Positions 11,338 to 18,064 of a stretch of 21,108 nucleotides of DNA are shown piece by piece. How positions within the stretch are numbered: the first letter of the stretch is position 1; every line of letters starts with the position of its first letter. A model generated the notes under the pieces. It was not told the DNA's origin and did no database searches. It saw only the letters and a program-made list of their open reading frames with translations. The translations under genes and the position numbers were made by a program. The DNA is from a virus. The stretch lies in the IMG/VR virus record IMGVR_UViG_3300041402_000361, positions 1 through 21,108 of that record. The stretch is one strand, 5' to 3'.

Positions 11338-11360
11338 TATTTTCGGATGAAGTGAAAATA
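11338..11360 (-). promoter_or_regulatory. A/T inverted repeat upstream of P5
   Basis: TATTTTC (11338-11344) and GAAAATA (11354-11360) form a 7-bp inverted repeat with a 9-nt centre, the same layout as 7753-7773 before P2. It lies between the end of the 151-aa gene and the -35 box. Confidence 0.5.
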
Positions 11361-11379
11361 ATTCTGGACACGCAAGAGG

Positions 11380-11835
11380 CTAGATAACTGCGTGAACCTC
11401 ATGGAAGAGGACGATCTCGCGCGTGTCATAGGGCACGTCTTCGCGTGTTAGCTCCACCGTTACCACGCCATCGAAACCCCTATTCAAGAGCATCAGACTG
11501 AGGTTGATCCCCGTTACTCGGTCAAACGCTTCGCTGAGCTGATGCTTCCAGGAGAAGCCATCATACCCGCATCCGTGATGAAGATTGAAGGGGATAACGA
11601 GGGGGCACTCCAACAGAGTCTTACCCTGCTCCCACCCGTGGCGGGAAATGTCCGGGTCGGGGTCGTGCAGCACATACCTCCCAACGGGTTCGATGTCCTG
11701 TTGGAATCGAGAGCCGAAGTCTTCCGCCCGATCCAGGATGTGCTTCCAGTTTAGGTGAACGGGCAAACCGGTAGAGAAGTGATGCCCGTACTCTTCCACC
11801 CCCATCCCTACCTTGGCCAGCCCCGTGAAGATCAT
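11380..11835 (-). CDS. Hypothetical protein, possible ADP-ribosyltransferase-like fold (151 aa)
   Basis: MIFTGLAKVGMGVEEYGHHF opens the protein. Residues 20-115 contain His- and Trp-rich stretches (HGWEQGKTLLECPLVIPFNLHHGCGYDGFSW). The C-terminus reads LMLLNRGFDGVVTVEL...REIVLFHEVHAV, like the G-[FY]-D-G-V-V...E-x-V-x-F end of some ADP-ribosyltransferase-like proteins. The similarity is only to this ending, so the family call is weak. GAGGAGG is 8 nt before the ATG at 11835. Confidence 0.6.
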   Translation of the reverse strand: MIFTGLAKVGMGVEEYGHHFSTGLPVHLNWKHILDRAEDFGSRFQQDIEPVGRYVLHDPDPDISRHGWEQGKTLLECPLVIPFNLHHGCGYDGFSWKHQLSEAFDRVTGINLSLMLLNRGFDGVVTVELTREDVPYDTREIVLFHEVHAVI

Positions 11836-11852
11836 CTTGGTTCCTCCTCGAA

Positions 11853-12089
11853 TCAATCAACAAAGCCTTCCGGGAAATGCTTGTCGAGTAGGGTCTGCAC
11901 AATCTCCACCAGTTTCGGGGGATAGGTCTCTTGCGCGGCCACGGCCTTCAGGTCATCCCGAATCTCAAGCTTCTGCTCGCGGTACCGATTGCACTGGAAC
12001 CGAGCTTGATCCCTCAGTTCCTCCGCGCGCTCCAAGGCGTACGTCAGATCCTTGATGTCCTTGGACTCCTCTTGCTTCGTGCCAGCCAT
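11853..12089 (-). CDS. Coiled-coil protein, paralogue of the gene at 12097 (78 aa)
   Basis: MAGTKQEESKDIKDLTYALE leads into ERAEELRDQARFQCNRYREQ, then KLEIRDDLKAVAA and an ending with LDKHFPEGF. The order of features (helix with RF, then E-Q-K-x-E-I-x-x-D-L-x-A-x-A, then HFPE) matches the gene directly upstream, so the two are tandem paralogues. The second of two ATGs, at 12089, has GAGG 5 nt upstream. Function unknown. Confidence 0.7.
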   Translation of the reverse strand: MAGTKQEESKDIKDLTYALERAEELRDQARFQCNRYREQKLEIRDDLKAVAAQETYPPKLVEIVQTLLDKHFPEGFVD

Positions 12090-12096
12090 CATCACC

Positions 12097-12294
12097 TCAA
12101 TCTGTAATCTCAGGAAAGTGCCGAACGAGCAGTATTGCCGCAGCGGCATCGGTTTCAATCCTAGGCATCGAAGCGGTGGGGTGAGCGAGCGCCTCCAGGT
12201 CCGCTTTGATTTCGTTCTTCTCCTGCTTCAGTATCTCCTCGCGGAACCGCGATTGCTCAAGCAGTTCAGCCATCCGTTGAAGTTCCCCCGCCAT
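12097..12294 (-). CDS. Coiled-coil protein, paralogue of the gene at 11853 (65 aa)
   Basis: MAGELQRMAELLEQSRFREE, then ILKQEKNEIKADLEALA and LLVRHFPEITD. It shares MAG, the AELLEQSRF helix, the E-Q-K-N-E-I-K-A-D-L-E-A-L-A segment and the HFPE ending with the next gene. GGAGG stands 7 nt before the ATG, which overlaps the upstream stop (TGATG). A helical, probably oligomeric small protein of unknown role. Confidence 0.7.
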   Translation of the reverse strand: MAGELQRMAELLEQSRFREEILKQEKNEIKADLEALAHPTASMPRIETDAAAAILLVRHFPEITD

Positions 12295-12563
12295 CAGACG
12301 ACCTCCACTTCAGGTACTTCAGGTTGCCGAGGAAGACTGTGGTCCTCATGTTCGTGGTCCACTCCGGCTTTGCAGAGGTCACATTCCAGTGCCCCCTCCA
12401 ATTGAGCCACCGCTGCAATGAACTCTCTACACGTGCGGCAATGCAACAGCACGTGCGTCTTGGTTGCATAAGCATCCAATCCCCTGAACGGAACCTTGTT
12501 CTCGAAACAAGCCTTACACTTTAGGACTACGGCCTCTTCCCCATCGAGTTCTACTTTAGCCAT
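12294..12563 (-). CDS. Zinc-binding hypothetical protein (89 aa)
   Basis: Contains LKCKACFENKV, then LLHCRTCREF about 30 residues later, then ECDLC: three Cys pairs that would bind one or two zinc ions. The C-terminus is acidic and proline-rich (PRQPEVPEVEVV). No family recognised. AAGGAGG stands 5 nt before the ATG at 12563, and the start shares a base with the upstream stop (TGATG). The longer frame to 12671 is unlikely. Confidence 0.7.
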   Translation of the reverse strand: MAKVELDGEEAVVLKCKACFENKVPFRGLDAYATKTHVLLHCRTCREFIAAVAQLEGALECDLCKAGVDHEHEDHSLPRQPEVPEVEVV

Positions 12564-12790
12564 CACCCCTCCTTGGTCATTCTGCCTACGTTGACTTGTT
12601 GCACTCGGCCCGCAGTGCACGCACATACGAGGTCGCGCGCATCCTCCACGGGCTCCACGTGGATGTACCACCCAATCGAAGCCCCGATGTCTTTCGTGTC
12701 CTCCGCATGATTCTCACACACGAAGTCGGGGGCCTTCCCGGGCCAGAACCTCCGGTGAGTGACAGGTCGCTCACACTTAGGTTCGGTCAT
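12563..12790 (-). CDS. Small phage protein with FWPG motif (75 aa)
   Basis: MTEPKCERPVTHRRFWPGKA, then PDFVCENHAEDTKDIGASIG and a CACTAGR end. Cys, His and the FWPG-x-x-P-x-x-x-C-x-x-H spacing are typical of a small zinc-binding protein seen in many phages; function unknown. The ATG overlaps the upstream stop as ATGA, and the stop overlaps the next start as TGATG. Confidence 0.7.
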   Translation of the reverse strand: MTEPKCERPVTHRRFWPGKAPDFVCENHAEDTKDIGASIGWYIHVEPVEDARDLVCACTAGRVQQVNVGRMTKEG

Positions 12791-13335
12791 AACAGGGGAA
12801 TCCCAGACAGGTCCGCGCGATGCAACATCTTGCTCACCATGCTACTCATTCGATCTTCCCGCAGTGCCCATCCGACCTCAGGGGCCTCCCGCGCTTCTTG
12901 GATCACCATCAGCGACACGAGCACCGCCTGATTCTCTATGTCCCCGCCCGGGTACTTCCCCTCATCTGCGAGCTTCGTAATCAGGAACGCCGCAGCCAGC
13001 ACCGCTTCCGCTGCATCCTCCGGGTTCGCGGCATCGAGCATGGAGTGGGCTACCCCCATCGCAGCCAGGGTCATTTCTCCTGCCTGATCGGGAGGAATCC
13101 CGATGAGTGGTAGGGCAGCCGCCCTCGAAAGCAGTGTGGTGACATCCTCGCGCGCCTCCGCCCCCGCCTTCTCAATCAACGCCTTGAGGGCCACGTTGAG
13201 CAGTGCAGGCAACAGCACCGCCTTCCGCCGCTCTGTGGTCTTGGCTATCTGCCACAACTCCTCCTGAGTATCCCGCCCCCGCTCAAACCCGAGCCCGGTG
13301 ACGGAATCACCTTTCTTGCCCTTGATGATGGTCAT
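12787..13335 (-). CDS. Alanine-rich helical hypothetical protein (182 aa)
   Basis: MTIIKGKKGDSVTGLGFERG, then helical segments (AVLLPALLNVALKALIEKAG; EDVTTLLSRAAALPLIGIPP; AAEAVLAAAFLITKLADEGK). Hydrophobic helices alternate with charged ones, but none is clearly membrane-spanning, so a soluble helical bundle is likely. No family recognised. It shares a base with the upstream stop (TGATG) and overlaps the next gene as ATGA. Confidence 0.7.
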   Translation of the reverse strand: MTIIKGKKGDSVTGLGFERGRDTQEELWQIAKTTERRKAVLLPALLNVALKALIEKAGAEAREDVTTLLSRAAALPLIGIPPDQAGEMTLAAMGVAHSMLDAANPEDAAEAVLAAAFLITKLADEGKYPGGDIENQAVLVSLMVIQEAREAPEVGWALREDRMSSMVSKMLHRADLSGIPLL

Positions 13336-13520
13336 CAGGTCACCGACAAAGAGCAGTCAAGGAACTCCGCTCCCTTCCTGTCCAACAGGGCAAACAAAGC
13401 CCGCTCCCCGCCGTCCGCATCCCTGAGGGTATCTCGGAGATCTACCTCCAGCTCCACGGTCTTACCGTCGGGAACATCCTCAAGAGTCCACATCATTGTC
13501 AAAACCACTGTCGCGCTCAT
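13335..13520 (-). CDS. 61-residue hypothetical protein
   Basis: MSATVVLTMMWTLEDVPDGK and TVELEVDLRDTLRDADGGER suggest beta strands around a Gly/Asp turn. AAGGAGG stands 5 nt before the ATG. Its stop overlaps the next start as TGATG. Function unknown. Confidence 0.65.
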   Translation of the reverse strand: MSATVVLTMMWTLEDVPDGKTVELEVDLRDTLRDADGGERALFALLDRKGAEFLDCSLSVT

Positions 13521-13533
13521 GCTCCCTCCTTGG

Positions 13534-13716
13534 TCAGTCTACCCGGCTCCCGCCGAGGTCCCTGAGTTGGTGCCACACGTTTTCATCCATATCGTGCATG
13601 GGCACCATGACGTTGCGCGTGTCAGAATCGAGTGTGAAATGCTTGTCGTGGTCGATCATCCAATTGATGAACAGTTGGGTATTGGTGTCAGACCAGAAAG
13701 CAAACTCGAACATCAT
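13534..13716 (-). CDS. 60-residue hypothetical protein after terL
   Basis: MMFEFAFWSDTNTQLFINWM, then IDHDKHFTLDSDTRNVMVPM and a charged end. Several His, Asp and Met residues (DHDKHF, MHDMDEN) could bind metal; family unknown. GAGG lies 7 nt before the first ATG, which overlaps the terL stop as ATGA, so it is the first gene translated after the terminase. Confidence 0.65.
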   Translation of the reverse strand: MMFEFAFWSDTNTQLFINWMIDHDKHFTLDSDTRNVMVPMHDMDENVWHQLRDLGGSRVD

Positions 13717-15530
13717 TTTCGAGCCTCCTCTGCCTTCTCCATCTTCTGAACCAGGGAGCCCGGTATTGCACCCAACGGAATGCTATGGGTCACCCAGACC
13801 TCCCTCCTGCGGCTAATACCATACACGACCCCGGCGAGTGCGTCCGCGCAGTCTTTTGACCCGTTGGGACGATGGTCAATCTTCCCTTTCTGCGCATTCA
13901 CTTCCAGCTTTAGGATCTCCTCTTGCGCACGCGCGTGCGCGGGAATCTGTACGCGATCGTCATAAAGAGCCTGCTTGAAAACCGCATAGGGAAGAGGCGT
14001 CTTATCCATCGACACGTTGCCCACTGTGTACCCCTTGGTCTTGAGGATCTGCAAAGAGTCCACGCTTTGCCAGGAGTCGAACGTCACCCAGGACACCTTC
14101 ACCTTTAGCTTCGAGAGGGTGTAGATCAGCGTGCGCACCTTCTCGAAAAGAATCTCTCCCCCACGCGGGGGCTTGATCTGGAGCACCGCGTCAATGTGAA
14201 TCTTCGGCAGGATCTCCTTGTAATCCCCTCGATCCATCTCGGTGAACCCGTACACACACCCCACCGCAAAGCCACAGGAATCCGCGGTGAGCGCGAGGTC
14301 GATGTGAACGTACCGCTGGAACTCGGGGTACTGAATCAGATTGGGTTCCACGTGCAACTTCAGGTCCTCGAAGTCCACGGCCTCCTGCACGAACAGAGAA
14401 TCATGCCTCCCAAAGCAACCCACCACGCGCTCGGGTTCCATGATGAACGGGTGCAGTGCAGTCGTAGACACGCCCGCGATGTCGCGCAGTGCATTCAGGA
14501 GATCCGCCTTGAACTGGAGTGTGTACTCGACCGGGATTTCATGGACGAGGGCCTTATCCTTGGGCAGCGGATGGTTCTCGTCAATCACGTACGGCTTGCG
14601 CGACTCATCTCCTACGAATACGCTGAACTTCTCGCCGCAGAACTTCCCCGGTCGGATGTCCCACACCCTCTTATCGTAGACGAAGATGCGGGGATTCTCT
14701 TTCGCTTCATCCTGCTTGATGTCGGTGAACTGCCCGCGGTACCGCTTGGAGGAAACCAGACACAGCATCCCCGGCAAGTTCCCACCCAACTCGATGAACC
14801 GAGATTCCCGCCTACGAGCGATCGTGTTGTACGCCTCCACCGCTTGGTTGTACGTTCCCTCATCCGCGGCCTTCCGGCTCTTCTCGATGATCGCCATGAA
14901 GTTCAGCTCGTCAATGCACCCCCCGATCACGTTCTGTCCCAACGCCCCGGTAGACACCCCCGAAATGGGCTTCACGATGATGCGCTTGGGGAACAGGAGC
15001 TTGGACTTGATATTCTTGTCGAAGGTGAAGTTGTGTTGGAAGTAAGGCGACATCTCAATCATCGACTTGAAGCGGTCGTACTCCACATCCTTTGCCGTGC
15101 TGGCGGTGATGCTCTGGAACACGATCTCGATTTCCGATGTGGGGTCCAAACCGAAGACTTCGTGTGGCTTGTCGTAGTGGCTGAGCACATAGAGCTGATA
15201 CGCTTGCGTGTAGAGCGCGATCGTTGTCTTGCCCGACCCAATGGCCCCGGTCAAAACCGCTTCCGTGTACTTCCCGGAATTCAGCTCCTCAATCGCTTTC
15301 ATGCACTCCGGGTAGATGCGCCCCTTCGCGTCCATGTAGTGGGGGCTCTCAATGAACTCCCGCACCCCCACAGGCGCAGACGTATGCTTCCGCAGGTTCC
15401 GACGTACCGCCTCAAGAAACGGAGCCCGTTTCTCCTCCGGTAGCTTCTCCGCCCGCAGGTTCGCCCTCTCCATCGCCGTCACTGTGTTCGTGTACGTGGG
15501 CAGGGAGTTGGGGGGTTGTTCCTGAGTCAT
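13713..15530 (-). CDS. terL: Terminase large subunit
   Basis: The ATPase-nuclease motor that packages DNA into the prohead and cuts it. The N-terminal ATPase has a Walker A GAIGSGKT (95-102), a Walker B GGCIDELN (Asp207, Glu208) and a coupling motif CLVSSKRY (257-263). The C-terminal RNase H-like nuclease has HIDLA (Asp411), TFDSWQS (Asp485) and SKDCADA (Asp560/Asp563) as metal ligands. At 605 aa it is somewhat longer than typical. GAGGTG is 4 nt before the ATG at 15530. The first 119 nt lie within the end of terS in another frame. A copy of the repeated palindrome lies in the nuclease part. Confidence 0.97.
   Translation of the reverse strand: MTQEQPPNSLPTYTNTVTAMERANLRAEKLPEEKRAPFLEAVRRNLRKHTSAPVGVREFIESPHYMDAKGRIYPECMKAIEELNSGKYTEAVLTGAIGSGKTTIALYTQAYQLYVLSHYDKPHEVFGLDPTSEIEIVFQSITASTAKDVEYDRFKSMIEMSPYFQHNFTFDKNIKSKLLFPKRIIVKPISGVSTGALGQNVIGGCIDELNFMAIIEKSRKAADEGTYNQAVEAYNTIARRRESRFIELGGNLPGMLCLVSSKRYRGQFTDIKQDEAKENPRIFVYDKRVWDIRPGKFCGEKFSVFVGDESRKPYVIDENHPLPKDKALVHEIPVEYTLQFKADLLNALRDIAGVSTTALHPFIMEPERVVGCFGRHDSLFVQEAVDFEDLKLHVEPNLIQYPEFQRYVHIDLALTADSCGFAVGCVYGFTEMDRGDYKEILPKIHIDAVLQIKPPRGGEILFEKVRTLIYTLSKLKVKVSWVTFDSWQSVDSLQILKTKGYTVGNVSMDKTPLPYAVFKQALYDDRVQIPAHARAQEEILKLEVNAQKGKIDHRPNGSKDCADALAGVVYGISRRREVWVTHSIPLGAIPGSLVQKMEKAEEARK
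13925..13940. repeat. GC-rich palindrome copy 4 (16 bp)
   Basis: Perfect palindrome GCGCACGCGCGTGCGC inside terL, where it encodes A-H-A-R-A. The same DNA core encodes other peptides elsewhere, so the conservation is at the DNA level. Confidence 0.8.
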
Positions 15531-16053
15531 CCATCACCTCGTACTCCACATCGAGTATCTCTGCTTCCGCGTCATCCAACATCTTCTCAAAGTCATCAAT
15601 CGAGATCGATACGTCACTGCGGTCATAGACGTTGACCTGGATCTCCGGGTTATCCTTCTGATCGAGGATCTGCTTGCCCAACCAGATCTGCATCGTCACA
15701 TTGCCATCCTTCAACGCGGTATCGATCTGCTTCTTCCTCAGCAACCGTTGCGTCTTCGTGCGCCCGCGCTCCCATGCCTGCCGGTAGAGGGGTTCCTGCA
15801 ACCGCCTCTTCATGGTCGAGTGCGATACGTTGAAGAAGGTGGCCGCCTCCAGGATGGTCAGGTTGAGCCCTGCCACGCTCTCCAACTCCTCCGGGGAGAT
15901 CTCGATCTTGGATTGCCCGGATTGGAGCGTGGACTTGACGGCCTTCGGGTATGCCTCGTTCATCACCTGGAGTGCGTCCGCGGTACCTAGCTCCTTCAAG
16001 TCCGCAGCCAGACTCTCCATCTTCAACTTCAAGGCGCTCTTCTCATCAGCCAT
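15412..16053 (-). CDS. terS: Terminase small subunit
   Basis: The DNA-recognition partner of TerL, which binds the packaging start site as an oligomer. Residues 63-86 (LNLTILEAATFFNVSHSTMKRR) form a helix-turn-helix of the kind found at the DNA-binding end of small terminases. A helical core and oligomerisation part follow. The last 35 residues are low complexity and acidic, Gly/Glu-rich (GDGEGEPAGGEATGG). The start overlaps the folE stop by 8 nt. Position just before terL and the HTH support the call; no direct family match is visible beyond that. Confidence 0.85.
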   Translation of the reverse strand: MADEKSALKLKMESLAADLKELGTADALQVMNEAYPKAVKSTLQSGQSKIEISPEELESVAGLNLTILEAATFFNVSHSTMKRRLQEPLYRQAWERGRTKTQRLLRKKQIDTALKDGNVTMQIWLGKQILDQKDNPEIQVNVYDRSDVSISIDDFEKMLDDAEAEILDVEYEVMDDSGTTPQLPAHVHEHSDGDGEGEPAGGEATGGETGSVS

Positions 16054-16921
16054 GTTGCCTCGCCAAGCTCAGGAACTCCGACCTGCAATGGGCCTCGTCC
16101 TTCATCACCCCCAACAGGCAAGAGGTAACCGTGGCCCCTTCGCTTCGGATTCCCCTCATCCCCATGCACAGGTGAACCGCCTGGATCACACACGCCGCCC
16201 CGATCGGTTCTAGGTACTGCATCATCGCCTCTGCGATCTGCTGCGTCATCCGCTCCTGCACCTGCAACCGCGCGGCATAGCACCTCACCAACCGTGCAAG
16301 CTTGGACAATCCGACCACCATTTCCCCCGGCACGTAGCCAACTGTGGCGGTGCCGTGGAAGGGGAGCATATGATGCTCACACAACGAGTAGAAGGGGATG
16401 TCACGGACCACCACCATTTCATCACACCCTACGTCGAACTGTGCAGCGAGGATCTCAACCGGGTCCTGATCGTACCCTTGAGTCATTTCCTTGTACGCGC
16501 GGGCCACGCGCGCAGGCGTATCCTTCAGTCCCTCCCGCTCCGGGTCTTCTCCCACAAACTGGATCAGGCGGGTCACTGCATCCTCCACCGATCCCGCAAC
16601 ACTCTCTTCCCACGGAAACACCAGCCACCCAAGGTCGGGGTCTTTGAGCTTGTTGAACAGCACTACGAAAGGCTTGCCAGGGAATATCGCTTTCCAGTGC
16701 TTGCACGTGCGTCCACTGTCGATCAAGTCATCGCAGATGTAATCCGCCTCCTCCGGGTTATCCACCGGAATCCCAAGCAGAGGCGCAATCGCACACCCGC
16801 CCCGCGGTACCCCGAAGACCTTGCGGGTATCCGTATTCCCGAAGTAGTTGTCCATCTCTATTCGCACGCGATGCGCTTCCCCGCGCAGGGCATCCCACGT
16901 CACGATGGTTGTGTGCCTCAT
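16046..16921 (-). CDS. folE: Phosphoribosyltransferase-GTP cyclohydrolase I fusion
   Basis: Residues 1-110 are a purine-type phosphoribosyltransferase: FGVPRGG, the PRPP-binding ICDDLIDSGRT (62-72) and a WLVFPWE strand end as in xanthine-guanine PRTases. Residues 112-291 are GTP cyclohydrolase I: GEDPEREGLKDTPARVARA, then FYSLCEHHMLPFHG (zinc ligands Cys181, His184; catalytic His183), GLSKLAR, QERMT and HLCMGMRG (Cys252, the third zinc ligand). FolE makes dihydroneopterin triphosphate from GTP, the first step to preQ0. The PRT part might supply guanine nucleotide; that is inference. The ATG at 16921 overlaps the queE stop as ATGA. Confidence 0.93.
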   Translation of the reverse strand: MRHTTIVTWDALRGEAHRVRIEMDNYFGNTDTRKVFGVPRGGCAIAPLLGIPVDNPEEADYICDDLIDSGRTCKHWKAIFPGKPFVVLFNKLKDPDLGWLVFPWEESVAGSVEDAVTRLIQFVGEDPEREGLKDTPARVARAYKEMTQGYDQDPVEILAAQFDVGCDEMVVVRDIPFYSLCEHHMLPFHGTATVGYVPGEMVVGLSKLARLVRCYAARLQVQERMTQQIAEAMMQYLEPIGAACVIQAVHLCMGMRGIRSEGATVTSCLLGVMKDEAHCRSEFLSLARQHG

Positions 16922-17535
16922 CGCACTCTCCAGAGCTTGTGATCCTGTGTCGAGAGCGCCCACCGGGGGTTCTCCAAGCACAGCTTCACACACCAGTCCA
17001 AGGTCTCCCGCAGTACCGTCCCATCCGGCTCAAAGGCGGGGCTGATGAAGTGATGCACGGCTTTCAAGTTCGGCTTGGGAATCGCCTGCCTCACATTCCG
17101 CACATACCTCAGCTCATTGATGATGGCGTAGGTCTCCCGCACCCGCAGCGTATGCTCCGCGGTCTTGGGGGAACAGGACACCCACTGAATCCCGATGGGC
17201 AAAGCCACCGTCCCGTTCGTCTCGATTGCGATAATCCAATTGGATGCCAGGAGTGCTTCGATCAGCTCATTGTCCACCTGCAATCCAGGCTCCCCACCAC
17301 TGAGGACAACCCTGTGCGAACTGGACTCAAGTCGCTCCAGCGTGTGCACGATCTCTTCCGCGGTCATGGGGTAACCCGAACTGAAGTCCGTATCGCAATC
17401 GAACCCCTCCGGTCCATCCGCGCGGCAGGTGAGGTTGCAGCCTGCAAACCGCACCCAATGGTTGACCGTTCCTTTGCGCGCTCCCTCACCCTGGAGCGTC
17501 GGACCGAATATCTCGTTCACCGTGTACGTCTTCAC
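16918..17535 (-). CDS. queE: 7-carboxy-7-deazaguanine synthase (radical SAM)
   Basis: Converts 6-carboxytetrahydropterin to 7-carboxy-7-deazaguanine with an iron-sulphur cluster and S-adenosylmethionine. The start EIFGPTLQGEG is typical. RFAGCNLTC with Cys33 and Cys37, then Cys47 in FDCDTDF, are the cluster ligands; the spacing C-x3-C-x9-C is wider than the usual C-x3-C-x2-C. GGEP (80-83) and ETNG (105-108) bind SAM. It starts with GTG at 17535 behind GAGGGG. 40 nt separate it from queD. Confidence 0.93.
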   Translation of the reverse strand: MKTYTVNEIFGPTLQGEGARKGTVNHWVRFAGCNLTCRADGPEGFDCDTDFSSGYPMTAEEIVHTLERLESSSHRVVLSGGEPGLQVDNELIEALLASNWIIAIETNGTVALPIGIQWVSCSPKTAEHTLRVRETYAIINELRYVRNVRQAIPKPNLKAVHHFISPAFEPDGTVLRETLDWCVKLCLENPRWALSTQDHKLWRVR

Positions 17536-17575
17536 ATCGATCCCCTCATGCGCAACTAATGTGCAACTCTCCCAC

Positions 17576-18064
17576 CTAAATCACATTTAGAGCCGCAGCG
17601 TCTAGGTCCAGAGGTCGATACTCTGCCCCGCAATTCGGCGTCTCCCACACCACCACAGACACCACCCGCAACCCGTAGTCCGTGGGGTCGCCCTCGTCAT
17701 CGTGCGTGAGAAGCGCAGTCGCCACGTTGAATAGGTGTTCGGCCAGGTTCTCCGCGGTCGGGGCCTCCTCCATGATGAAGAAGGGGCGCAATCCCTCCTT
17801 CACTGCTTCCTTCGAGAAGTTCCGCATGAACCCATCGCTCCCTTGGATGATGAATGTGTGATCCCAGTGCTCGTCGATCCAGGTCCCCACGTATTGCTTG
17901 ATGAGCCCGAAGTCCACAACGAAGCCTTCCTTGGTCAGCTCGTTCGCTTCGCACGTGATGTCCACCTTGTACCGATGGCCGTGCGGGGTCTTACACTTGG
18001 ACTCGTGCAGGGGCACTCGATGCCCTGCGTCGAACTCCAATCTGCGCGTGCATGTGATGCTCAT
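17576..18064 (-). CDS. queD: 6-carboxytetrahydropterin synthase
   Basis: Second preQ0 step: dihydroneopterin triphosphate to 6-carboxy-5,6,7,8-tetrahydropterin. Zinc ligands His15, His28 and His30 (FDAGHRV...CKTPHGHRY), catalytic Cys24, the WDHT segment (Asp68, His69) and PTAENLAEHLF (102-112) are all present, and the length (162 aa) fits the PTPS/QueD family. The ATG at 18064 has GGAGGAG upstream and overlaps the gat-queC stop as ATGA; the earlier ATG at 18100 is within the previous gene and has no site. Confidence 0.96.
   Translation of the reverse strand: MSITCTRRLEFDAGHRVPLHESKCKTPHGHRYKVDITCEANELTKEGFVVDFGLIKQYVGTWIDEHWDHTFIIQGSDGFMRNFSKEAVKEGLRPFFIMEEAPTAENLAEHLFNVATALLTHDDEGDPTDYGLRVVSVVVWETPNCGAEYRPLDLDAAALNVI

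Noticed and set aside
14196-15443. 415-aa open frame on the plus strand
   Set aside because: It lies opposite terL, which has all ATPase and nuclease motifs. The plus-strand product is Arg/His/Leu-rich without motifs, typical of an antisense shadow in GC-rich DNA.
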